From Nostoc calcicola FACHB-3891 (GTDB lineage Bacteria > Cyanobacteriota > Cyanobacteriia > Cyanobacteriales > Nostocaceae): 64,000 nt of DNA. The stretch lies in NCBI RefSeq assembly GCF_014697355.1, contig NZ_JACJRQ010000001.1, forward strand, positions 310,001 through 374,000, read 5' to 3'. Below the pieces are notes generated by a model. That model worked only from the letters and a program-made list of their open reading frames with translations. It was not told the DNA's origin and made no database searches. Within the stretch, counting starts at the first letter, position 1, and the number at the start of each line of letters is the position of its first letter. Positions 10,786 through 20,435 of this stretch are shown in pieces. Made by a program: the position numbers and the translations under genes.

Positions 10786-10890
10786 ATACTATCTTTGCCT
10801 TAGCAGCAACCAAAGTTAAAAAAGCAATTTACTTAATGTATTTTAATGCTTTCTTAGCCAAGACGCTCCTAGCTTTTTAGTGCTGAGTGA

Positions 10891-10980
10891 GGAGTTAGGA
10901 GTTGGGAGTTGGGAGTTGGGAGTTGGGAGTTAGGAGTTAGGAGTTAGGAGTTGGGAGTTAGGAGTTGGGAGTTGGGAGTT
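10891..10980. repeat. heptanucleotide STRR array, GGAGTT(G/A) x13
   Basis: Thirteen tandem 7-bp units GGAGTTG or GGAGTTA, in the region upstream of lepA. Such short tandemly repeated repetitive (STRR) sequences are known from heterocystous cyanobacteria. Related arrays occur at 13628-13680 and, on the opposite strand, 13917-13965 and 58700-58735. A C-rich tract (CCCCTGCC repeats) follows directly. Confidence 0.9.
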
Positions 10981-11401
10981 ATTAGTCTTCCTCTGCCCCC
11001 CTGCCTCCCCTGCCTCCCTGCCCCTTTGCCCCTCTTCACCTCATCTTCAACTTTGCATATAAATAGGTGGACTTTTAAGAATATTATGAAAGTCTATTTG
11101 TCGCTGTTAGTATTCATCAGCTGGAAGCGTACAATAAATGTAAATAAGTACATGTAGGGATCGTGGGCAATTGCCATCGGTAATTGTCCGGAGTCACTGA
11201 TTCATCGGCAAAACTTCTAAAAAGCTCTTGTCTAGTAAGTTATATGAAAAATGCGACTTAAAAGTTAAAGCTGTTACTTTGGTGCTATTTCGGGGAACTA
11301 TGTAACTATACCCTTGAAGATTCTTCAGTGAATTAGCCCAAATTATGAATATAACTACTTTACAAAGCTTTAAACAAAACCAATTCAGAGTATATAAACC
11401 T
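10981..11401. other. intergenic region before the RHH-like gene
   Basis: A C-rich low-complexity tract (10993-11035) is followed by AT-rich sequence. I see no supported gene. An in-frame ATG at 11345 could extend the downstream gene by 19 codons, but that extension lacks the conserved region. Promoter sequences for the 11402 gene probably lie here; no confident box is visible. Confidence 0.4.
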
Positions 11402-11638
11402 ATGAATATGCAACATAAAGCTACCGACGCGGAAAACACACGAGCCGATAAGGTAGAAATTGCCGTCCGCCTAGACTCAGAGTTACTTGAGCAAATTCAG
11501 CACCTCACTAATGACCCAAGCAAAGTGATTGAGGTGGCAATTCGTCAGTGGTTGCGCGGCGAAATACTAAGAGATGATGAACTGACTCGCACGCCTGTGC
11601 GTACTCCCGTTCCTCCTCGAGGTGAATGGAACGATTGA
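11402..11638 (+). CDS. small ribbon-helix-helix-like conserved protein
   Basis: A 78-residue protein starting MNMQHKATDA. The central stretch KVEIAVRLDSELLEQIQ followed by PSKVIEVAIRQWLRG has the strand-helix-helix pattern of MetJ/Arc/CopG DNA-binding proteins, with a polar strand and a helix ending in Arg/Trp. The C-terminus is Pro/Arg-rich (RTPVRTPVPPRGEW). It could be a transcription regulator or an antitoxin without its toxin; no toxin-like gene is adjacent. An upstream in-frame ATG at 11345 would add 19 residues. I prefer 11402 because conservation-like features begin after it. Function is inferred only from the fold pattern. Confidence 0.6.
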   Translation: MNMQHKATDAENTRADKVEIAVRLDSELLEQIQHLTNDPSKVIEVAIRQWLRGEILRDDELTRTPVRTPVPPRGEWND

Positions 11639-11811
11639 CATTATCAATCATCTGTCAATCCCACTTAACAAAAGTAAAGTTTGCCAACTTGAATTTTAGA
11701 ACATCAAGAGATACTCAATCAAAAATGCAAAAGCTGTAAAAATTTATGCCAAAATTTGAACAGCTTTGGTAAAATCCCGGTCGGATACCCTTTGTCTATC
11801 CAACTCAATTA

Positions 11812-13554
11812 ATGACTATTACTGCCAACTCCCAATTGCCGAATATTATTTCCCAAAATCTGGAATCTATTACCAGTAAAACTGATGAATCATTACCAAC
11901 TCTCGGAGCCGAGTTGGTATGCACGCAAGATGGGGCAGGGCGCTATCTGACCTTTTGTTGGCAGCACAGCGAACTCCTGGGGTTAAAAACCGAAAAAATA
12001 GTTGATGAAGTCAACCAGACTCAAACCTTTGCTCCCGTGGATAAGGTTGCTTATTTGGAACGATTACACCGAATTTTGACAAGTTTGGTGCCAGAAAGGT
12101 TTCAGTGCTGGTTTAGCTATCACCAGGAATTATTTGAGTTGGACTTAGTGATTAGTCCGATTATGCCAAGTTTGGGAACGGCTGCCACTACAGTTTTAGT
12201 GATGGGACGCTTACTGCAAGCGACACTCAACAAAAAACAAGTGTGTGTGGGAGCAAAAACGCCCACACAAATAGAGTTGGCTTTACGATCGCAGCAACAC
12301 CAAAAACTGGTAAATCGGATTACCAGGAATATTCGGCGGACATTGGATTTAGATATTATTTGGCAGCAAACAGTTGATAGTTTGGGAAAAGCACTGCGGC
12401 TAGAACGCTGCATTATCTGTCCTTATCAGCCTTGTAGTACAAAAGTAGAAGTGAAGGCTGAGTATCACCAGCCAGAACTAAGATCGATGATTGGTTCAGA
12501 AATAGATATAGCTTCTGAACCGGCCTTTACTCAGGCATTGAGAACCTTAGAACCAGTCGTCATGGACGTGTCTGGATACACTGATTCTGGGCGGCACAAA
12601 ACTTTAGTAGTTGCAACTTGCTATCAAGACCAAGCCAATGGATTGGTTGTTTTGAGTTGGCACGATGAATGCTACACATTAACAGAATCGGAACTAGAAC
12701 TAGCAAAAGAAGCAGCGGATCAATTGGGAACAGCGATCGCTCATGCTACTTTATATAAAGAATTAGAAGCAGCGCGTCAAAAAGCAGAAGACGCTTCCCG
12801 CCTCAAAAGTGAGTTTCTCGCCAATGTATCCCATGAAATTCGTACTCCCCTTAACGGGATGATTGGCTTTTTAAAGCTGATTTTGGAAGGCATGGCAGAC
12901 GATCCAGAAGAACAAAACCAGTTTTTAGAAGAAGCTCATCACTTATCAATACATTTATTAAATATTATTAATGATATTTTAGACATCGCTAAAATTGAAG
13001 CTGGCAAAATGGAACTAGCTTACGCTCCAGTCAAGCTAGGTGAACTCTTCACTGATGTAGAAAATTTCATGCGTCCTCAAGCAGAGATGAAAAACCTCAG
13101 CTTCCAGATGCAAATGCCAGCTACCTCCGATGAAATCATTGTCCAAAGTAATTACCAACGGTTGCTACAAGTCATGCTGAATTTGGTGAACAATGCCATC
13201 AAATTTACTCATGAAGGCGGCATCACCGTCAGCGCCGATTTAGTACTCAAAAAGACAAAGGCGCAATTTCAAGGTCAGCAATTTCCCGGTATGGTGAAAG
13301 TGCGTGTGGCAGACACTGGTATCGGTGTTTCCTTAGATAAACAAGATAAACTATTTCAATTATTCTCTCAGGTGGATGGCTCCCGGACTCGTCAGTACGG
13401 CGGTACAGGTTTAGGGCTGGCAATTTCCCAGAAGCTAGTGGAAGCAATGGGTGGTGAAGTCCATTTCTACAGTCTGGGCGAGGGACTTGGCTCAACAGTC
13501 ACATTCACCGTGCCCCTATATCAACAACCAGTGATCGTTTCATCTAATGATTGA
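11812..13554 (+). CDS. GAF-domain sensor histidine kinase
   Basis: A 580-residue cytoplasmic histidine kinase. Residues about 25-150 resemble a PAS-like sensor (GAGRYLTFCWQHSELLGL). A GAF domain (about 160-320) begins KLVNRITRNIRRTLDLDIIW. HisKA follows, with phosphoacceptor His in FLANVSHEIRTPLNGMIGF. The HATPase_c domain has N-box NLVNNAIKF, G1 box DTGIGV, F-box LFQLFSQVD and G2 box GTGLGLAI. No receiver, HAMP or membrane segment is present. No response regulator lies next to it, so its partner is encoded elsewhere. All catalytic boxes are intact. The signal is unknown; similar cyanobacterial proteins are often sensors of light quality or redox, but nothing here fixes that. Confidence 0.92.
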   Translation: MTITANSQLPNIISQNLESITSKTDESLPTLGAELVCTQDGAGRYLTFCWQHSELLGLKTEKIVDEVNQTQTFAPVDKVAYLERLHRILTSLVPERFQCWFSYHQELFELDLVISPIMPSLGTAATTVLVMGRLLQATLNKKQVCVGAKTPTQIELALRSQQHQKLVNRITRNIRRTLDLDIIWQQTVDSLGKALRLERCIICPYQPCSTKVEVKAEYHQPELRSMIGSEIDIASEPAFTQALRTLEPVVMDVSGYTDSGRHKTLVVATCYQDQANGLVVLSWHDECYTLTESELELAKEAADQLGTAIAHATLYKELEAARQKAEDASRLKSEFLANVSHEIRTPLNGMIGFLKLILEGMADDPEEQNQFLEEAHHLSIHLLNIINDILDIAKIEAGKMELAYAPVKLGELFTDVENFMRPQAEMKNLSFQMQMPATSDEIIVQSNYQRLLQVMLNLVNNAIKFTHEGGITVSADLVLKKTKAQFQGQQFPGMVKVRVADTGIGVSLDKQDKLFQLFSQVDGSRTRQYGGTGLGLAISQKLVEAMGGEVHFYSLGEGLGSTVTFTVPLYQQPVIVSSND

Positions 13555-13596
13555 TAGCGGTTCAACAAAAAATTCCCAGTGCTAAGAAGTGTTAAG

Positions 13597-13996
13597 TTAG
13601 GGATGGGCATTGAGAGTGTTAAAAGTGGGGTTAGGAGTTAGGAGTTAGGAGTTTGGAGTTAGGAGTTTGGAGTTTGGAGTTAAAAATTATCCTCCTTGCC
13701 CCCACCTCCCCACCTCCCTACCTCCCCATTTCCCCTTTACCAGTCATTAAAAATTGACAACTGACAATCTAGTGGCAATTAGATTTAGGATCTGTGTAAC
13801 AAACCTGAAAAATAAAATTTTGGATAATGGGTAATGAGTGACGACGCTTAACGTGCATAGACTAGGAAACAAAAGAGCAGTGGAGCAAACAGGTAAAGAA
13901 GCAAAAGAGAAAATTCCTAACTCCTAACTCCCAACTCCTAACTCCTAACTCCTAACCCCTAACTCAAGTGTCAACACTCCCAATGCCCATCCCTAA
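13597..13996. repeat. 400-bp inverted-repeat-bounded element with STRR arms
   Basis: A 24-bp inverted repeat with one mismatch bounds this block: 13597-13620 (starting TTAGGGATGGGCATTG) and its complement at 13973-13996. Just inside, heptameric GGAGTT units (13628-13680) and their complement AACTCC units (13917-13965) extend the arms imperfectly to about 75 bp. The centre (13690-13916) is unique AT-rich sequence plus a C-rich tract, with no gene. This fills the gap between the kinase and nfu. Confidence 0.75.
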
Positions 13997-14014
13997 CAGA
14001 GTAGGTCTAAAACT

Positions 14015-14245
14015 ATGGAACTAACAATTAGCAACGTTGAAACAGTCTTAGATGAAATGCGCCCTTATCTGATGTCTGATGGCGGCAATGTAGAACTTGT
14101 AGAACTCGATGGTCCCATTGTCAAACTGCGGTTGCAAGGTGCCTGTGGTTCTTGCCCAAGCTCCGCAATGACTTTGAGAATGGGTATTGAGCGCCGCCTG
14201 CGGGAAATGATTCCCGAAATTGCAGAAGTTGAACAAGTGTTGTAA
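14015..14245 (+). CDS. nfuA: NifU C-terminal-domain Fe-S scaffold protein (Nfu)
   Basis: A 76-residue protein that is just the NifU C-terminal (Nfu) domain, the usual size of cyanobacterial and chloroplast CnfU-type scaffolds. It begins [23 protein letters not shown]-like sequence. It carries the CxxC motif in GACGSCPSS, which as a dimer holds a labile [4Fe-4S] cluster for transfer to photosystem I and ferredoxin apoproteins. Length and motif are complete. It stands alone: repeats lie upstream, and a GH57 gene follows after 78 bp, possibly cotranscribed. Confidence 0.95.
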   Translation: MELTISNVETVLDEMRPYLMSDGGNVELVELDGPIVKLRLQGACGSCPSSAMTLRMGIERRLREMIPEIAEVEQVL

Positions 14246-14323
14246 AAGTTAGGAGTTATGAGTTAGGAGTTATGAGTATTAAATTAACTCCTCACTCTTT
14301 ACTCCTTACTCTGGACTGTTATT

Positions 14324-16558
14324 ATGTCCCATCCCCTCTACGTCGCTTTTATCTGGCATCAACATCAGCCGCTGTACAAATCTCCTGGCAGCGGCGTTTC
14401 GCTATCTCCTAGCCAGCAGTACCGCCTTCCTTGGGTACGTTTGCATGGCACTAAAGATTATTTGGATTTGATATTAATCCTAGAACGGTATCCTAAGTTA
14501 CACCAAACGGTGAATTTAGTACCATCGCTGATATTGCAACTGGAAGATTATATTGCTGGCACTGCTTTTGACCCTTACCTCACAGCTAGTTTGACACCGG
14601 ATGACCAACTGAGTCAGCAACAGCGGGAATTCATTATTCAACACTTTTTTGATGCCAATCACCACACGCTGATCGATCCTCATCCCCGCTATGCCGAGTT
14701 GTATCATCAAAGGCAGGAAAAAGGGCAAAGTTGGTGTTTGGCAAATTGGGAATTGTCAGATTATGGTGATTTGCTGGCTTGGCACAATCTGGCTTGGATC
14801 GATCCGCTGTTTTGGGATGACCCGCAAATTGCCACTTGGTTAAAGCAGGGTCGAAATTTTACTTTAAGCGATCGCCAGCGCATTTATTCCAAACAGCGAG
14901 AAATCCTCGGTCGCATTATCCCCCAACATCGGAAAATGCAGGAGGCGGGACAGTTAGAAGTTACTACCACGCCCTACACTCACCCGATTTTACCTTTGCT
15001 AGCTGACACTAACTCTGGTCGAGTAGCTGTGCCAAATATGACACTCCCTAAGCAGCGGTTTCAGTGGGCAGAAGATATTCCGCGTCACTTGCAGAAAGCT
15101 TGGAACTTTTATAAAGACAGGTTTGGACAAATACCCCGTGGTTTATGGCCTTCAGAACAGTCAGTAAGTCCGTCAATACTTCCACATATTATTAACCAAG
15201 GATTTAAGTGGATATGCTCAGATGAAGCGGTTTTGGGATGGACGCTGAAACACTTTTTCCATCGGGATGGGGCAGGGAATGTAGAGCAACCAGAACTTCT
15301 GTACCGACCGTATCGCCTGCAAACCCCAGAGGGTGACTTGTCAATTGTATTTCGTGACCACAGATTATCAGATTTGATTGGCTTTACCTACGGCGCAATG
15401 CCAGCCAAACAGGCAGCTGCGGACTTAGTGGGACATTTGCAAGCGATCGCCAGAACCCAAAGAGACAGCCAGAGTCAACAACCTTGGCTCGTTACCATCG
15501 CTTTGGATGGTGAGAACTGCTGGGAATATTATCCCCAAGACGGTAAACCCTTCCTAGAAGCTTTATATCAAACCTTAAGTAACGAACCCCACCTCAAACT
15601 CGTCACCGTCTCCGAATTTCTCGAACAATTTCCAGCCACAGCCACCATCCCCGGACAACAACTACACAGTGGTTCTTGGGTGGATGGCAGCTTCACCACC
15701 TGGATCGGCGATCCCGCCAAAAATCGGGCTTGGGATTACCTTACAGAAGCCAGGAATTTATTAGCGAGTCATCCAGAAGCAACGGAAGAAAATAATCCAG
15801 AAGCTTGGGAAGCCTTGTATGCCGCAGAGGGTTCCGATTGGTTCTGGTGGTTTGGTGCTGGACACTCCTCAAATCAAGATGCCGTCTTCGATCAGTTGTT
15901 TCGAGAACATCTGTTTGGGATTTACAAAGCCTTAAATGAACCTGCACCGCCCTATCTCAAACAACCAGTAGAGGTTCACCAAGCACAAAGAGACCAGCGC
16001 CCGCAAAGTTTTATTCATCCAGTCATTGATGGCAAAGGAGATGAACAAGATTGGGACAAAGCTGGACGCTTAGAAATCGGCGGGGCGCGGGGAACAATGC
16101 ACAACAGCAGCCTCGTCCAGCGACTTTGGTATGGGGTGGATCACCTCAATTTCTATTTACGAGTGGACTTTAAAAGTGGGGTTGTGCCGGGGCGAGATTT
16201 GCCAACAGAGTTGAATTTGCTGTGGTACTACCCAGACAAAACAATGGTCAACAGCCCAGTTCCCTTGGCAGATGTCCCAGATACAGCCCCAGTGAATTAC
16301 CATTTTCACCATCTTCTGGAAATTAATTTGCTGACACAATCGATTTATTTTCGGGAAGCTGGAGACAATTATCAATGGCATCCCCGCACTAGTCGCGCCC
16401 AAGCAGCTTTAAATACTTGTTTAGAGTTGGCAGTACCGTGGGCAGATTTGCAAGTTCCGCCAGATTATCCCCTGCGCCTGATTTTGGTGCTTGCGGATGA
16501 AGGACGTTTTTGCAACTACTTCCCAGAAAATGCTTTGATTCCCATTGAGGTACCGTAA
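14324..16558 (+). CDS. GH57 glycoside hydrolase (alpha-glucan enzyme)
   Basis: A 744-residue protein of glycoside hydrolase family 57, a clan of alpha-amylase, 4-alpha-glucanotransferase, branching and amylopullulanase enzymes. The N-terminus IWHQHQPLY is the first GH57 signature. GLWPSEQSVSPSI carries the likely nucleophile Glu, and ALDGENCWEYYPQDG the conserved Asp region. After the (beta/alpha)7 barrel, residues about 540-744 form a beta-rich tail resembling a DOMON/CBM9-like domain (IDGKGDEQDWDKAG), which may bind polysaccharide. No signal peptide is seen, so it is cytoplasmic. It likely modifies glycogen, as the GH13 and GT4 genes 10 kb away may. Exact reaction is undetermined. Confidence 0.88.
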   Translation: MSHPLYVAFIWHQHQPLYKSPGSGVSLSPSQQYRLPWVRLHGTKDYLDLILILERYPKLHQTVNLVPSLILQLEDYIAGTAFDPYLTASLTPDDQLSQQQREFIIQHFFDANHHTLIDPHPRYAELYHQRQEKGQSWCLANWELSDYGDLLAWHNLAWIDPLFWDDPQIATWLKQGRNFTLSDRQRIYSKQREILGRIIPQHRKMQEAGQLEVTTTPYTHPILPLLADTNSGRVAVPNMTLPKQRFQWAEDIPRHLQKAWNFYKDRFGQIPRGLWPSEQSVSPSILPHIINQGFKWICSDEAVLGWTLKHFFHRDGAGNVEQPELLYRPYRLQTPEGDLSIVFRDHRLSDLIGFTYGAMPAKQAAADLVGHLQAIARTQRDSQSQQPWLVTIALDGENCWEYYPQDGKPFLEALYQTLSNEPHLKLVTVSEFLEQFPATATIPGQQLHSGSWVDGSFTTWIGDPAKNRAWDYLTEARNLLASHPEATEENNPEAWEALYAAEGSDWFWWFGAGHSSNQDAVFDQLFREHLFGIYKALNEPAPPYLKQPVEVHQAQRDQRPQSFIHPVIDGKGDEQDWDKAGRLEIGGARGTMHNSSLVQRLWYGVDHLNFYLRVDFKSGVVPGRDLPTELNLLWYYPDKTMVNSPVPLADVPDTAPVNYHFHHLLEINLLTQSIYFREAGDNYQWHPRTSRAQAALNTCLELAVPWADLQVPPDYPLRLILVLADEGRFCNYFPENALIPIEVP

Positions 16559-16582
16559 AACTTTTTTGATTTGTGCAAATTG

Positions 16583-16630
16583 CAACAACAAGATCCCCGC
16601 TTATTTAAAAAGTCGGGGATCTTGTTGTTG
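16583..16630. terminator. 17-bp perfect stem-loop between convergent genes
   Basis: A perfect 17-bp stem (left arm CAACAACAAGATCCCCG, 16583-16599) with a 14-nt AT-rich loop, 25 bp downstream of the GH57 stop and before the convergent ATPase gene. It has no long T-run, but its position suits a terminator acting on one or both genes. Confidence 0.65.
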
Positions 16631-16647
16631 AGGAATAGCACCACTAT

Positions 16648-16778
16648 CAATACTTGTCGGGTTTTGGGGAAAAGGGGAAGGGGAAAGGGGAAAGAAAAAA
16701 CCTTTAACCTTTTCCCAAAACCAAACTCCGAGTTGAAAGCGATTTACCCTTGTCTGATGCCTTAAGCGAACAGTATTG
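16648..16778. mobile_element. MITE-like element, CAATACTTGTCGG family, copy 1
   Basis: A 131-bp non-coding element. Left end CAATACTTGTCGG, right end CTTAAGCGAACAGTATTG (complementary with mismatches). The interior of G-rich then C-rich tracts (GGGGAAAAGGGGAAGGGG...ACCTTTTCCC) matches the reverse complement of the copy at 34600-34724. It abuts the stop codon of the ATPase gene at 16779. No target duplication is seen here. Confidence 0.75.
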
Positions 16779-19529
16779 TTAATTGAGCGGATCGAAACGC
16801 TGCAAGATGAGAGCTACGAACACTACCGGCAAACCTACACCCATACAAATGAGAGCTTGGGTAAATGTCAAAGGTGTTGTATCAAAGACTTGATTCATCA
16901 TGCTCCACTGACTGAACAGACATTGTAAGATCGCTACAACCACAATTCCGATCGCTGGAGCATAGGCTACGGGTGTGCGTTTACCTTGGATTCTGGCAAC
17001 TAGAGATGGTAAAAACTGGGTAATACTTAACAGGTAAAAGACCTCTGCTGCCACCAACCCATTAATCGCCATTGTGCGAGCCAAGGCTTCATTACCTGTA
17101 GTTTGAAGTATCCATTGAAATACCCCAAAAATTACCACCCAATTGAAGACAGAAATCGCTAAGATGCGCTGGAGTAAACTACCTGATAACAGCTTTTCTC
17201 TGGGGTTGCGTGGTGGTTGCTGCATCACGTGTCCAGGTTTTGGCTCAAAGGCGAGGGGAACAATCAAGCCTACTGAACTAACCATGTTCAGCCAGAGAAT
17301 TTGGATTGGTAAGATGGGAAGCACAGTTGCCAGGAGAATGGCAATTAAAATCGTCATGGATTCTCCAACGTTGATCGGCAGCAAGAAAGCGATCGCTTTT
17401 CGCAAGTTGCGGTAAACCCCACGCCCTTCCTCCACAGCAGCTTCAATTGAGGCGAAGTTATCGTCAGTTAGCAGCATATCCGCAGATTCTTTGGTAACCT
17501 CTGCCCCAGCTATACCCATCGCTACACCAATATCTGCTTGCTTGAGAGCCGGAGCATCGTTAACACCATCTCCAGTCATAGCAACAATTTCGCCGTTGAG
17601 TTGCAACGCCCTCACCAGACGCAACTTTTGTTCTGGCGCAACTCGCGCAAATACCATGCCTTGCTCAGCTGCTTGGGCGAATTTTTTTTCATCCATCTGA
17701 GTTAATTGCTGTCCGGTGAAGACTTGTGCTTCAGTGGAGCAAATACCCATTTGGCGGGCGATGGCAGCTGCCGTGAGCGCATGATCTCCAGTGATCATCT
17801 TGACTTTAATCCCAGCAGATTGACAGGCTTTGACTGCGGCGATCGCTTCTTCACGGGGCGGATCGATTATGCCTTGAAGTCCCAAAAACACCAGTCCTCC
17901 ATCGATATCATTGCGATCCAACGATCGCTTAGCCGCAACTTCTTTTCTAGCAAAAGCTAGCACTCGTAATCCTTGCTTTGCCATACCAGCAACTTCCTGC
18001 TCCACTGTGGCAGGATTAAGCGCAGCCTGTTGTCCTTGAGTGTCGAGCATGTAATCGCATCGTTGAAGAATTGCCTCCGCAGAACCTTTGAGATAAATCA
18101 CATTCAGCCCTTGCTTTGCATCTAATTCATGCAAAGTCGCCATGTATTGAAATTCGGACTCAAAGGGAATAGTATCTATTCTGGGCAATTCTTTTTCTAG
18201 ATTCTCTTGTGTCAATCCTGCTTTATTCGCAGCCGTAATCAATGCTCCCTCAGTTGGGGTTCCGACTAAGTTCCACCGTCCGTCTCGCCATTGGATGTGA
18301 GAATCATTGCACAGCAATCCCGCTTCTAAACATTCCCAAACAGCAACATGTCCATCTGCATTGAAATCAACAGGCTGCTCATTCATCAGGATTTCACCAT
18401 CTGGGGCATAACCAATACCGCTGACGGTGTAGTGTTGTCCACCCGTATAAATATTTTGAACCGTCATCTGATTTTCGGTCAACGTGCCGGTTTTGTCAGA
18501 GCAGATAACGGTGGTACTTCCCAATGTTTCCACTGCGGGTAACTTACGAATAATTGCGTTACGTCGTGCCATCCGCGAAACCCCGATCGCCAACGTGACT
18601 GTGACAATTGCAGGTAATCCTTCCGGAATCGCGCTGACGACAAGAGCCACAGCTGCTTTGAAAACATCAATCCAAGATTCATTTTGTCCTAATCCGACTG
18701 CAAATGTCAGACCAGCCAAACTCAAGATGACGTAAAGCAGGGTTTTGCTAAATTTGTCAATATTTCGCGTCAGCGGTGTTTTCAGATTTGTGCTGCTTTC
18801 AATTAACTGCGAGATCCGGCCTGTTTCAGTGGCATCTGCGATCGCAACTACAATCCCTTCTCCCTGTCCAAAGGTGACGAAACTTCCTGTATAAGCCATA
18901 TTACTGCGTTCGGCTAATGGTGTTTCGGCAGCCAACGATAAAGTTGCTTTCTCCACCGGAACAGATTCGCCTGTTAAAGCAGACTCGTCAACTTGTAACC
19001 CACGCACACTTAATAGCCGCAGATCCGCAGGTACTTTATTCCCAGATGCTAGCAGTACCAGATCGCCAACAACAAGTTCAGTGGAAGCCAGACGGGTTTT
19101 TTGACCATCCCGAATCACAGTTGCTTCGGTAGTCACAGCTTTGGATAAAGCAGCGATCGCACCTTCTGCTTTCGATTCTTGAATGTAGCTAATGATGACA
19201 TTAATCAGGGTGACACCAAAAATTACTCCCGCATCTATCCAATCTCGCAGCAGCAGCGTAACTACTCCCGCCGTCAGCAAAATATATAGTAGTGGTTGAT
19301 TAAATTGCTCTAAAAATTTTAGCCAAGGACTTTTGCCACCTTTAGTAGTTAGTTGATTTGCACCCATCTGTTGATGCCGCGTGGTAGCTTCTTTATGGGT
19401 CAAACCTGCTTCTGGATGACTGGCTAAGGTTTGCAGAACTTTTTGTTCCGCCAGAGTATGCCACTCATAGTTGAGTAAATCTTTTGTGGAATCAGCAAAA
19501 GTATTTGTTGCGATCGTATCTGCTGTCAT
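16779..19529 (-). CDS. P2-type cation-transporting ATPase
   Basis: A 916-residue inner-membrane pump. Order: N-terminal cation-ATPase domain, two membrane helices, actuator domain with LTGES, M3-M4 with AIPEGLPA, P-domain with phosphorylated Asp in CSDKTGTLTENQ, N-domain, hinge GDGVNDAPALKQADIGVAMG, and a C-terminal membrane block. It resembles PacL/PMR1-type Ca2+ pumps. However M6 reads LNMVSSVG, whereas SERCA-type calcium sites have N-x-x-T-D; Thr and Asp are both Ser here. M5 retains N and E (NVGES). The transported ion is therefore uncertain and may not be Ca2+. The ATG at 19529 is chosen because GGAG lies 8 bp upstream; a TTG four codons earlier is less likely. It lies next to stress genes and a two-component system. 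Confidence 0.9.
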   Translation of the reverse strand: MTADTIATNTFADSTKDLLNYEWHTLAEQKVLQTLASHPEAGLTHKEATTRHQQMGANQLTTKGGKSPWLKFLEQFNQPLLYILLTAGVVTLLLRDWIDAGVIFGVTLINVIISYIQESKAEGAIAALSKAVTTEATVIRDGQKTRLASTELVVGDLVLLASGNKVPADLRLLSVRGLQVDESALTGESVPVEKATLSLAAETPLAERSNMAYTGSFVTFGQGEGIVVAIADATETGRISQLIESSTNLKTPLTRNIDKFSKTLLYVILSLAGLTFAVGLGQNESWIDVFKAAVALVVSAIPEGLPAIVTVTLAIGVSRMARRNAIIRKLPAVETLGSTTVICSDKTGTLTENQMTVQNIYTGGQHYTVSGIGYAPDGEILMNEQPVDFNADGHVAVWECLEAGLLCNDSHIQWRDGRWNLVGTPTEGALITAANKAGLTQENLEKELPRIDTIPFESEFQYMATLHELDAKQGLNVIYLKGSAEAILQRCDYMLDTQGQQAALNPATVEQEVAGMAKQGLRVLAFARKEVAAKRSLDRNDIDGGLVFLGLQGIIDPPREEAIAAVKACQSAGIKVKMITGDHALTAAAIARQMGICSTEAQVFTGQQLTQMDEKKFAQAAEQGMVFARVAPEQKLRLVRALQLNGEIVAMTGDGVNDAPALKQADIGVAMGIAGAEVTKESADMLLTDDNFASIEAAVEEGRGVYRNLRKAIAFLLPINVGESMTILIAILLATVLPILPIQILWLNMVSSVGLIVPLAFEPKPGHVMQQPPRNPREKLLSGSLLQRILAISVFNWVVIFGVFQWILQTTGNEALARTMAINGLVAAEVFYLLSITQFLPSLVARIQGKRTPVAYAPAIGIVVVAILQCLFSQWSMMNQVFDTTPLTFTQALICMGVGLPVVFVALILQRFDPLN

Positions 19530-19720
19530 CTCTATCTCCAAATTGAAGTAACCGTTAAACTAATTCGTAATTCGTAATTCGCAATTAAGAATCATCAGAT
19601 AAACTAATTTGTAATGGGCTACGCCCCGCTACGCTAACGTAATTCGTAATTAAGAATCGTCAGATTTAATCTGAATTTTTATGTTTGAATTTGTACCTTT
19701 CATTTTTAAAATTGGTTTTA

Positions 19721-20263
19721 TTACGAGAATCTTTTGCTAAGTTCATAAACATGCCACTCTCGCACACCCCAGTAACGGAGAATCGATTCTGCTTGCCATA
19801 TTTCATCTGCTGTTCCCTCTACCTTCACCAAAAATTCTTCTTGAAAGGTACTTGGTTGAGAGAGTCTAGCTTGCCTTTCAGGAGCAAACCAACCTTGAAA
19901 TGCACCATACACACTGCCAAAAATCGCACTCGCTCCACCCGCTAGCAGGGTACCCAGCACAGATTCAACAGCTAATGCCGGCCCAAAACCGGGAATAACT
20001 AATACGCCAAGTCCGGCTGTGAGTGCCAGGAAGCCCGCGGCTGTTCCTCCTGTAATTGCGCCTGCTTTAGCACCTTCGAGCGGAGTTATGGTATGTTTAC
20101 CCGCATTAGCATCCTCGTGCAAATTTTCGTGTCCAGAGTCTAAAGCAAACACAGAAATTTTATGCATGGGAAAGTCAATCGCTGTGAGTTCATCAAGTAC
20201 CTGAGTTGCAGCTTTCCGGGTAGAAATGATGCCCACTGCATTTTTAACTGGATGGAAATTCAT
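19721..20263 (-). CDS. GSP17M/YflT-like stress protein with glycine-zipper membrane segment
   Basis: A 180-residue protein. Residues 1-50 (NAVGIISTRKAATQVLDEL then KISVFALD) resemble the general stress protein 17M/YflT fold. The middle (about 70-130) is a Gly/Ala-rich helical hairpin (GAKAGAITGGTAAGFLALTAG, ALAVESVLGTLLAGGASAIFG) like glycine-zipper membrane segments. The C-terminus (EFLVKVEGTADEIWQAESIL) looks like a second copy of the alpha/beta half, with the conserved E-IL-RYWGV pattern. The start at 20263 is set by GGAG seven bases before ATG; a longer frame from 20320 has no such site. It is divergent from the UspA gene, with an operator-like repeat between. A membrane stress role is inferred. 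Confidence 0.72.
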   Translation of the reverse strand: MNFHPVKNAVGIISTRKAATQVLDELTAIDFPMHKISVFALDSGHENLHEDANAGKHTITPLEGAKAGAITGGTAAGFLALTAGLGVLVIPGFGPALAVESVLGTLLAGGASAIFGSVYGAFQGWFAPERQARLSQPSTFQEEFLVKVEGTADEIWQAESILRYWGVREWHVYELSKRFS

Positions 20264-20435
20264 AACAACATCTCCTATAAAAATTAAGTAAGTTGAAAAC
20301 AAAGCTTGATTAATATCCAAATAGTAAAAAACTATAGTTTTGTAGTGCGATCTAGAGCCGTATTGGATCGGGTATTAGTTTTATGGCTTAGTTAGCTTAG
20401 TTTCGCTTATGTGCTTCTATTTCAGGATTACTGAT

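Noticed and set aside
16571-16765. 64-residue frame between the GH57 and ATPase genes
   Set aside because: It crosses a perfect hairpin and a MITE-like element; no coding signs.
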